From the IMG/VR virus record IMGVR_UViG_3300007346_000219, positions 1 through 24,759 of that record: a DNA stretch of 24,759 bases; one strand, written 5' to 3'. This DNA is from a virus. This document shows, in pieces, positions 15,901-22,334 of this stretch; the first letter of the stretch is position 1, and the number at the start of each line of letters is the position of its first letter. A program made the translations under genes and the position numbers. The notes under the pieces are model-generated. The model made no database searches. It was not told where the DNA came from and worked only from the letters and a program-made list of their open reading frames with translations.

Positions 15901-17280
15901 AGAGGACTACAAAACCTATACCGAGACTACTGCACAAGTTTTGGACAGCACGGATTAAGCCCAACTATTCAAGATAAAACAGGCGGAAATATTTTTGCTC
16001 ATGTTTTCGGAAAAGCGTTGTACAATTCTGATTTTAAGATCTCAGGTGCTAATGGAGCTTCATTTATTCAAACAAATTTACGGGAGTCTACCCCTATAAA
16101 CAATACTAATGTTTGGGCAGACGGTGGAGTAGGCACGTTCACAGCCAGCAGCTTGAATCAAGCAGTAGTTCCCTTGGTGGGTACTTATGTTTCTGGGGAG
16201 GCATTTGATTTTAGAAACCCCACTATTCTCAGCGGAATAGAGTTTTGCGATATCTCAGGGGCACCTAGTAGAAATGAGTTTAGAGTTATACATCTAGACA
16301 CTAGCTCCGCTGTCCCAGGGTTTGACAATTACTTTTTAGGCAATCCTGTGATAAAATGCAAGTCCGTTGGCGGATTACCTAGAATTCGTTTTGATGTTTC
16401 TTCCTATGGGGACATGCCTAACATGCTTAATGCACAGCATAAGTTTACTCTAAATGTAAAAGCTTTAGTTGCAGATGAAACTCTTCCTGACCTAGGTGGT
16501 GGTAGATTAGGTGTTTGGATTCATACCGAGCCAGAAGAAGATTTGATGTGGTCTTGGACTACTGATGGAAAGTGGACCCCAACCGAAGTAAGTAGCCTAA
16601 GCATTGATCAGGTAACAAAGAATCTGTGTCACACTTATTCGTTCCCAAAAAGTGTACCGGACAGGGCCACGCAGGAATACTGTTTGAACTCTATCGAGGC
16701 ACCAGAACAAACAGTAAATGATAAATCTCTTATTTTAATAAGGGGGGATTACTTCCAAAACTTCAAAGTTGAGTTTGATACAAGAAACTTTACAATATAC
16801 AACAACTACGAATACAAAAAGATTATTCCGAAAACAAATGAGCAATTTAAGTTAACGGATCAAGTCCATAAAGATCGTAATTATGTTATTGAGGTTTTCT
16901 TCTTACCAAACAATAACGATTCTAAGTATTTACTTATTGATTCTATAGACTTAGAGGACTCAACGCTTAGGTATGAGGCGGGCATATCAACGGGCCTTGG
17001 GTTAGAAACAAGCTCCAGACCGCTTATACCCTTTATAGAAGAGTATAAGTACAAGTTAGACAAACAAGAACTCGCGGATGTTCTAGGCTTCTATAATGGA
17101 TTAACAGGGCAGAGAGCAGGAGAGAATACTACCACACTAGCTTCTAGAGATGCAAGTATAACTTCAGGGACATTAGAGTTAAGTGGAGGTAGTAGGATAT
17201 CTTATAGGGTTCAGCCTGAGTGGGTCAATCACACAGATGGAGCTAACGGAAACTATACAGTTGTGGAGTTTGATAACTGA
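12922..17280 (+). CDS. Giant gp7/gpI-like baseplate wedge protein
   Basis: At 1452 aa this is the largest complete protein here. A gpI-like module (tail protein I, the core shared with T4 gp7) is recognisable at about 327-391. It reads as VENIKYIYDIEDVDQDNIKY, then IADLVGYKLRGN, RHQLRIAADIYKKSGTEQAL and RSALNAIV, followed by PLWESYVPFLIWYA. This fits the 'P...L..LA...G........(R)..I......H..KGT..AI' scheme. The N-terminal 320 residues and about 1000 C-terminal residues are additions. The C-terminal part is beta-rich (about 1030-1330) and could be jelly-roll-like wedge-peripheral or fibre-docking domains; it contains GRGLQNLYRDYCTSFGQHGL (about 993). The position right after gp6/gpJ matches gp7 and gpI, which clamp two gp6 molecules in the wedge. 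P2 gpI is about 176 aa and T4 gp7 1032 aa. The assignment is good for the module and open for the rest. Confidence 0.72.
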   Translation: MVDNSKYTPNPRQFYKSNFVELLEQLTPKLYIQEDLDLSGTDVDPLRKVINTHLQAAKNFPTILPLSSIPNTQTSELSSLSGISQYFVKQNGLTNITTQSFREKILLPLGVNYSDFDTQAQYENYLSSTLIPKLVPPGITTPGTIEDNMAELSAYTNDSAASSVHNYLVDSLGWFYFLNTSALGGLDYSPSSFVVSSLASLFLGNTLETVDGIKGFTEYLWKNVEACSFGQYIPSNFVSGAADAILDPSAGEVATYTSGTQKLENLKTLLDVIYSPLAIDRQDFTVKDAFDNFLDADIISEDQVSNGPHRKTLAALGFHFADISDQVENIKYIYDIEDVDQDNIKYIADLVGYKLRGNQSNKWRHQLRIAADIYKKSGTEQALRSALNAIVVNSILDLDGKIVPLWESYVPFLIWYALATGSPLFKNLRTWTPETAKESGVISYSSSSLEENLKLVTDSILLDLVSAFPQNFKYFGEEFPLPRFYVLNEDGTKGELYTVLGDTKMKPWHGHTVTGPGYQAIRRQAIEFGEEALWDRAVGPGPFGEGVYMAGKRHPLGLERPTYLLFEGDPEFLFNYRGRFNYPMPPFEEVKYYRDSVVSKPLADLLVDRLKCFKVDPTLAEDVGEYIVSAAVTTDTNIGSLNEFLMFFSSVQHPPNYDDVMFSISDYEKNLLSLWNGKSSHVFLDFDEASFDFRNSTLEADSKYALYETARVAQEYSPAHTIPRVNLNASAVDEFIVSSTNFLYAGLDSADTRAGYSSGSVLGNAEISGVEITSDPGRDGFSTFKRDQVDGIDTQLSSTDSIVGPARRALRRRNFRYVLPEEGYYDRTGFNGPVSYDPSVLERSMASSLGELTLGYVASAGKFYPVEDHTEISGVWHICEGLQSSSVFSGVDTSNTFPYRGLKVLGSDAKNENIPSDTDRYVDRGQTPRIVRTMHSLLEKKAKTYAEMQVSADPSSFDNDSYWKNQVQSFTNSAIASGYVIDSYSEYENFSFGRGLQNLYRDYCTSFGQHGLSPTIQDKTGGNIFAHVFGKALYNSDFKISGANGASFIQTNLRESTPINNTNVWADGGVGTFTASSLNQAVVPLVGTYVSGEAFDFRNPTILSGIEFCDISGAPSRNEFRVIHLDTSSAVPGFDNYFLGNPVIKCKSVGGLPRIRFDVSSYGDMPNMLNAQHKFTLNVKALVADETLPDLGGGRLGVWIHTEPEEDLMWSWTTDGKWTPTEVSSLSIDQVTKNLCHTYSFPKSVPDRATQEYCLNSIEAPEQTVNDKSLILIRGDYFQNFKVEFDTRNFTIYNNYEYKKIIPKTNEQFKLTDQVHKDRNYVIEVFFLPNNNDSKYLLIDSIDLEDSTLRYEAGISTGLGLETSSRPLIPFIEEYKYKLDKQELADVLGFYNGLTGQRAGENTTTLASRDASITSGTLELSGGSRISYRVQPEWVNHTDGANGNYTVVEFDN

Positions 17281-18347
17281 TGAGAGGTGAAGTAGAAGTT
17301 TGGAGTGGAGACGAGCTAATCCTTAAGGAAGCTAACATGCTAACTGATGGAGCGGGTGAGCTATTGGCAGATATCATGACGGTATCCCCATCACTAGCTA
17401 CGATATCCGACCCAGCAACGCAAGCGATTTTAGACACATCTAACTATACGATCCAGGCAATATCGTTTGGCACAGGGTCCGATGCTTTTAAAACAAATGC
17501 ACACAACATTGATGGTAAAAAAAGAAATTTGTTTGGTCAGCAATTAGGGGATATACAGACTGGGCGGTCTGGCAACATAGCTCTTCTAAGGACCAATAGA
17601 GAGGACGGAAACACAGCTTCAGTCGATCAACCTGTAGCCACTTCAGTTCCGATTTCTCCTGATCCTGCGTTAAAAGAATTAGAGATAAATACAGATTGCT
17701 CTGCGCTTTTTTCCGGTACAGGCGAGATTATAGAAATTAGCTCTATTTTTCCTGGTAACGGACAACTAACGAACTTCTTATTAACTCCTGCGGTGGATGA
17801 CGTTATTAAGAATACTCAACTTAGCTCTGATATTCTTGCTTATGGCGCAGCTTCAATTTTAGGTTGTTTCCCAGAAGGAAGTAGTGTTTCTCGAACAGAA
17901 GAACCGAGTAGAGTTGTTTATTACGATTCGGATTCGTCTGCCTTGAGGATAGAGTCTTCTGGTGGTTATTTTAATGAAGTAAGCTCAATGGATATTTCGG
18001 GGTTTGTCACCGCAGTTTCAGGAACGGCGAGTACAAGCGGACTAACAACGTCATCCAATGCATCCTTTGCAACTAATGGAACTGTTGAGTATGCAGTGAC
18101 CTTATCAAGATCAGATGCCTTGTTTGCTCATGCTTACGGAGGCATTTTTCATTTAGGTCTTTGGACCATAAACATGAAGGAATCTCTTCTCAATGGAAAT
18201 ACACCGCCTTTTGGGTTTAGTGTACTAGATAATCCTAGAAAGTACAGGCTGTTTTGCAGGAAAGGTGTATCAAAAGATCTGACCTACATAGAAGACGTTA
18301 CAGCATATGAGGATCTAACAATAAAGTGGAGGCTTCACTTCCTATGA
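17280..18347 (+). CDS. Structural protein, paralogue A of a tandem pair
   Basis: This 355-aa beta-rich protein has no enzyme motif. Its N-terminus (GEVEVWSGDELILKEANMLT, then GELLADIM and, after a gap, YTIQAISFGTG) and its C-terminus (LGLWTINMKESL, DNPRKYRLFCRKG, TAYEDLTIKWRLHFL) align with the beginning and end of the next gene's product. The two are diverged tandem duplicates; this copy carries about 150 extra Ser/Thr/Gly-rich residues in the middle. The end block resembles phage tail proteins that close with a 'NEIGLF...NP.....L.CYR.F......(D)FSL.(F)RW.I.F' pattern. A role as a baseplate-peripheral or fibre-linking protein, like the T4 gp8-gp11 group by position, is inference. It is coupled upstream by TGATG; TGGAG about 11 nt upstream may help initiation. 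Confidence 0.6.
   Translation: MRGEVEVWSGDELILKEANMLTDGAGELLADIMTVSPSLATISDPATQAILDTSNYTIQAISFGTGSDAFKTNAHNIDGKKRNLFGQQLGDIQTGRSGNIALLRTNREDGNTASVDQPVATSVPISPDPALKELEINTDCSALFSGTGEIIEISSIFPGNGQLTNFLLTPAVDDVIKNTQLSSDILAYGAASILGCFPEGSSVSRTEEPSRVVYYDSDSSALRIESSGGYFNEVSSMDISGFVTAVSGTASTSGLTTSSNASFATNGTVEYAVTLSRSDALFAHAYGGIFHLGLWTINMKESLLNGNTPPFGFSVLDNPRKYRLFCRKGVSKDLTYIEDVTAYEDLTIKWRLHFL
18328..18332 (+). promoter_or_regulatory. Shine-Dalgarno site selecting the start at 18344
   Basis: GGAGG is the strongest consensus site near this junction and lies 11 nt before the ATG at 18344. It makes the upstream in-frame GTG at 18326 unlikely as a start, because that codon overlaps the site itself. Confidence 0.5.
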
Positions 18348-18949
18348 AAAACTTTACAGAAGAATTAGGTATTAACGGACACCTTACCATCATAAAAAAG
18401 ATGAGTACGGGAGAAGAAGAAGTCCTTCTTGACGACTCTAACATAATCGTTTCTGGTATGGGGGTTGGTCTTTCTTACTTGTTTGCGGCTTCTGGGTCTA
18501 ACAATATCTTAGACTATCAAATACAAAAGTTTCAGCTTGGAGTTTCTGGTCCTCCTGCTGGAGGTGTTACTAGTGCGATCAACGAGTTATCGGGGTCCCT
18601 CACATCTGTAGATGAGTACGGGACGGGAAGTAACTTAGCTATTTTTGAGGGGACTCAGATTGTAGGTAACAGCGATATCCCTGGTAGATTTTTTGCCGAG
18701 ATACCTGCGAGTAAAATCACAAGGATTAATGATAGCTCAGTGAGATACACGTTAGTTGTTGATGAGGAAGCAGCAAACGGTTTAGAACGTGACGGCAATG
18801 ATGCAGCAATAAATGAGATAGGAATGTTCATGAAGAATCCGAGAGGAAGTGTGGACGATAAGCCGATCTTAGTTTGTTACAGAACATTTAGCGATATAAT
18901 AAAAACTAATGATTTTAGTTTAATCTTTCGGTGGACAATAAACTTCTGA
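18344..18949 (+). CDS. Structural protein, paralogue B of a tandem pair
   Basis: This protein is 201 aa from the ATG at 18344; a GTG at 18326 would add six residues. I choose the ATG because it forms an ATGA overlap with the previous stop, like other junctions in this block, and has GGAGG 11 nt upstream. It shares with the preceding protein an N-terminal strand set (NGHLTIIKKM, EEVLLDDSNIIVSGMGVGL, then ILDYQIQKFQLGVSG) and a C-terminal block (INEIGMFMKNPRG, then PILVCYRTFSDI and DFSLIFRWTINF). The NEIG(L/M)F element also occurs in tail-fibre proteins of P2-type phages, where it belongs to the tail-attachment region. It is probably a baseplate-peripheral or fibre-attachment protein. I do not know a named family for it. 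Confidence 0.68.
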   Translation: MKNFTEELGINGHLTIIKKMSTGEEEVLLDDSNIIVSGMGVGLSYLFAASGSNNILDYQIQKFQLGVSGPPAGGVTSAINELSGSLTSVDEYGTGSNLAIFEGTQIVGNSDIPGRFFAEIPASKITRINDSSVRYTLVVDEEAANGLERDGNDAAINEIGMFMKNPRGSVDDKPILVCYRTFSDIIKTNDFSLIFRWTINF

Positions 18950-18950
18950 T

Positions 18951-21900
18951 ATGGCATTCAACCAAAATGATATCTATACAAGCAGCGGCAACGTAGTCCT
19001 GTTTAATTCGTGGACGCCTTATGTGTCTAAGTTCGATACTAGTACCTTCTACAACTGGGAGCAGGACAACGTACCTCTATATGATTTAGAAGAGCGCACT
19101 TATGAACTTTGGGAGCAGGGAGGATTTGCCACTTCTGCTGGAGTTCCTGGTCTGGCTCTAACTGTATCTGCTGATACTCCTGAGCTTACACTCCAGCAAA
19201 ATCCAAATATATTCGTAGATGTTAGTTCTGCTATTGCAGCCATTCCTAAAGTTGTTCGGTTCCCTGTACTAGTGGAAGTAGCAAACTTTGGTGACCTTGG
19301 ACCACTAGAGTTACACAACTTTAGAATAGAAGAAGAAGGCTCTATAGAAATTATAAATAGAAACTTCTCTAGGACATACAACGCTTCCTCAGATGTGAGA
19401 ACTGTTGGAACTCCAAGCACAGGTCAGTATCTTCAAGTTCCGACACAGATTAGCTCATTAGATTTAAGCAACACGTTAACGGATACATCCTGCGTACACA
19501 TCGCAACCCCTGTTCTTTCTGGAGCGGGAGACGAAAGGTTCAATAAAGTAAATTCTATTTTCTACCCTTCTCATAGTGAAAGAGCTACTCCATTAGCAGT
19601 TACCCTTTCAGGCGGCTCATTTAGATCTGGCACGGCTAATCAGTTTGTTCCTAATGTTTTTGAAAATCTAACTGAGGATGGTACGATAGTAACCAGTGAT
19701 ATTAGTTCGGTCAATACCGCTACTACCTCGGATATAAAGCGTCCTCAAGTAAGTACAGCAGATCCTTTAGGAGGAAACGTGTACGGCAATGCTTGCTCTA
19801 AGATTAGTGTAAAGAATTGCGATGGGCCAATATTTATTAGGCACTTCTTTGTTGACGGACAAGCCGCAAGACCAGTAGGTATTGAGGTTACTAATTCCAA
19901 AGTGGTTATTGAGAACTGCGCGGCGGTTAAGTGTCAGGAAGCCGGGTTCAAGTTTAGTAACTCGGAGGTTACCTTATCTAGGTCAGCTTTCGCTTACAGA
20001 AACTATAAAGAGGCTACGGCAACCACAAGAGAGCCTGAGCTTGGAACTGGCTTCCACTTTATAAACAGTGACGTACTAGTTAGCTCTTTACCTCTTGACG
20101 TAACTTCTACCGAAGTTGGCGACACAGGTGCTGAAGGGAGAGACGCTACTTTCATTGCTTCAAGAAACACTAAAGGATTTGTTTTGGAGAACTCCAAGCT
20201 TCGAGGAGGTGTAAGGAGATCAGCCCCAGCGACAGCGAGCACAGGAGGCGTTATATGCTCAGAGCTTAACACTAGTGCGGGCATGACTCTAGAAAATGCT
20301 TTTGTGGACGTTGAGGGGCTAGTAGACGTTTACGGAAACAACGTAGGCATTCAAGCGAATAACTCTTTCTTCCGATACGAAAACCTTACGGTAGACGGAA
20401 ACCAGGAGCAAGGTCTTGAAAGCATAAAGTCTACATTAATCTTCGATTCTAACGATATCATGGAAGACAGCGCCCGTAGGCAATTAGATTTCTCTGCGAA
20501 TGCTGTTCATATGGACCTTACGGACAGTACATTTAAGTTTAAGATAAAAGACGATGTTCCCAGCGTCTATGGAAACTCTTTCTTCAGAACAGCCTTCGCA
20601 GGAACACCCGCTATTTTTGCTAATGATAACTCTAATGTTGACCTAATTAGTGCGTACATTGATGTCAGCGATGTCGATGGAAATGGGACAACTTACGGCA
20701 GAGGAATTAAAGCATCTAATGGATCTGTGGCAACGCTTAACGGAAAATCGAATGGGGCTACCTTCATCCTTGGCCCCTCTGACTACCCTACACAGCGTGT
20801 TATGGCTGGAGCTTGCGCTGATAAGAACTCAACAATAAGCTTTCACGGACCCACCGCAGTAGCACAGTTCGGTGTAGATGTCTTAGCTAAAGACAATTCC
20901 GTTATAAATTTTGAGCCTAGAAGAATCGAAGGCTCTTATGCACCGGACAATCAATCTTTTGCTTTAAGTTCTCCGCAAAATCATACAACTGTGGAGCTTC
21001 ACTCTACTCGTTCTTGCTTAGTGGCACAAAGAAATAGTACAATTAACATGCGGGATCTTGGTGCTTTCCCGGCAAACTGGGCGAGCACGCCCAGCGGAAC
21101 CCTAATGTTAGAAAAAGCTGACTATATCCTTCCCGCTAGTGGCGATGTTTCTGCGGGCTCTATGCAGTTCTTTGCTAACCCTCAAGATTCAGGTGTAATT
21201 GCTACTTCAGGCGTCAACACAATTCCGACTGTTTCAGTTCCCCTTACCCCAACTTTAGCGGGGGGACGAACAAATACACTTTTAGTTAACGATGGCGGTT
21301 ACTCATCACCTAATTTCAACCCAGGTTCAGACAGGACATCAACTGCTATAGGTGGAGTATGTCTTAGAGCCGTAGAGGATAGCGTAGTAAATGTACATAA
21401 CTCACACTTCCCGGTTCCTCCAAACGGTAGTCCCGCTGACGGTCTTTTCTTTGATGCTAGTGGGGACGACTGCGATAAATTCAACATTTGGAATATTGCC
21501 GATAGCTCAAGACTCAATGCATCCTATGTTTCTCTTAGCGGTATGCACCCAATAAGCTGCTTGCAGCACGGGCCAAGCGCAATATACTCAGGCACTGACG
21601 CGCTTGCTTCGGGCGCTCCTTCAGGGACACCAGATACTGGATCGTTAAGTATTCTTGATGCTTTTGGTGCAGGAAGTGCTGTCTGGGTTGTTCCTTCCGG
21701 TGTGGATGTAAACTCACAGTTCGAAAGATTTTATCCGGTATCAGGCGGAATAAATGGTGAGACAGCGAGCGCCCTTTCTGAAGCTGGTATAAACGTAAGT
21801 GGAACTACAGCTTATACCTTTGGGGTTAGTGGGGCGTTTAACAATAGAGGGTTCTTCAGACTATACTGGTCACCTAAAGCAAGTGCTAAGTTACTGCAAA

Positions 21901-22334
21901 ATAACGTAGCTACTGATGGAAGTTTTTCCGGGGTAGTAGGACCAGCGTATCAAATATTTTCTCAAGGCTACAATTGTTCCGGTGATTTATCAGCCATCGT
22001 ACCAGAAAATGAAACAAATGCAAGCTCAGTAGCTCCTGACCTATTAAAACTTAGCTATGATAGTGATAGCGATGGTATCTATGATCAGCTATGGACATCA
22101 GGATTCTACTATTGCGGAGAGATGTTGGAGGAAAACCCAACACAATGTATTCTTGATGAGTCTGCTGCGGACATGTTCGCTAACGCTAGAAACGCGAGTG
22201 TTGGTTTAGCGGGTAGACCCAGAAAGGCTACAATTTACAGCGACAGCACTGAGAGGAATGGAGAGTCTTACTCCGGTGACGAAATAAAGGGCTTTAAATC
22301 AGCTTCTATCTTTGACCTTTCGAGGGATAACTAA
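18951..22334 (+). CDS. Beta-helix tail fibre / tailspike protein
   Basis: This 1127-aa protein's N-terminal segment (33-56) contains NWEQDNVPLYDLEERTYELW, a motif also present in the next gene product and a likely virion-attachment element. About 285-655 is a right-handed parallel beta-helix: many short turns with Asn/Ser/Val ladders, such as GPIFIRHFFVDGQ, IEVTNSKVVIENCAAVKCQ, GFVLENSKLRGG, VGIQANNSFFRYENLTVDG and PAIFANDNSNVDLISAYIDV. This fold is typical of tailspikes that bind or cleave polysaccharide. The 660-1030 region is Ser/Gly-rich with beta character. At 1037-1045 is DSDSDGIYD, a thrombospondin-3/dockerin-like calcium loop (DxDxDGxxD). The protein is likely a trimeric host-recognition protein. 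Catalytic residues cannot be assigned by eye. It starts 1 nt after the previous stop, and its stop overlaps the next start (TAATG). Confidence 0.72.
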   Translation: MAFNQNDIYTSSGNVVLFNSWTPYVSKFDTSTFYNWEQDNVPLYDLEERTYELWEQGGFATSAGVPGLALTVSADTPELTLQQNPNIFVDVSSAIAAIPKVVRFPVLVEVANFGDLGPLELHNFRIEEEGSIEIINRNFSRTYNASSDVRTVGTPSTGQYLQVPTQISSLDLSNTLTDTSCVHIATPVLSGAGDERFNKVNSIFYPSHSERATPLAVTLSGGSFRSGTANQFVPNVFENLTEDGTIVTSDISSVNTATTSDIKRPQVSTADPLGGNVYGNACSKISVKNCDGPIFIRHFFVDGQAARPVGIEVTNSKVVIENCAAVKCQEAGFKFSNSEVTLSRSAFAYRNYKEATATTREPELGTGFHFINSDVLVSSLPLDVTSTEVGDTGAEGRDATFIASRNTKGFVLENSKLRGGVRRSAPATASTGGVICSELNTSAGMTLENAFVDVEGLVDVYGNNVGIQANNSFFRYENLTVDGNQEQGLESIKSTLIFDSNDIMEDSARRQLDFSANAVHMDLTDSTFKFKIKDDVPSVYGNSFFRTAFAGTPAIFANDNSNVDLISAYIDVSDVDGNGTTYGRGIKASNGSVATLNGKSNGATFILGPSDYPTQRVMAGACADKNSTISFHGPTAVAQFGVDVLAKDNSVINFEPRRIEGSYAPDNQSFALSSPQNHTTVELHSTRSCLVAQRNSTINMRDLGAFPANWASTPSGTLMLEKADYILPASGDVSAGSMQFFANPQDSGVIATSGVNTIPTVSVPLTPTLAGGRTNTLLVNDGGYSSPNFNPGSDRTSTAIGGVCLRAVEDSVVNVHNSHFPVPPNGSPADGLFFDASGDDCDKFNIWNIADSSRLNASYVSLSGMHPISCLQHGPSAIYSGTDALASGAPSGTPDTGSLSILDAFGAGSAVWVVPSGVDVNSQFERFYPVSGGINGETASALSEAGINVSGTTAYTFGVSGAFNNRGFFRLYWSPKASAKLLQNNVATDGSFSGVVGPAYQIFSQGYNCSGDLSAIVPENETNASSVAPDLLKLSYDSDSDGIYDQLWTSGFYYCGEMLEENPTQCILDESAADMFANARNASVGLAGRPRKATIYSDSTERNGESYSGDEIKGFKSASIFDLSRDN

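Noticed and set aside
18951-22334. Polysaccharide lyase or endosialidase activity of the beta-helix protein
   Set aside because: The fold fits such enzymes, but no catalytic motif or C-terminal intramolecular chaperone signature can be identified by eye, so no enzyme activity is called.
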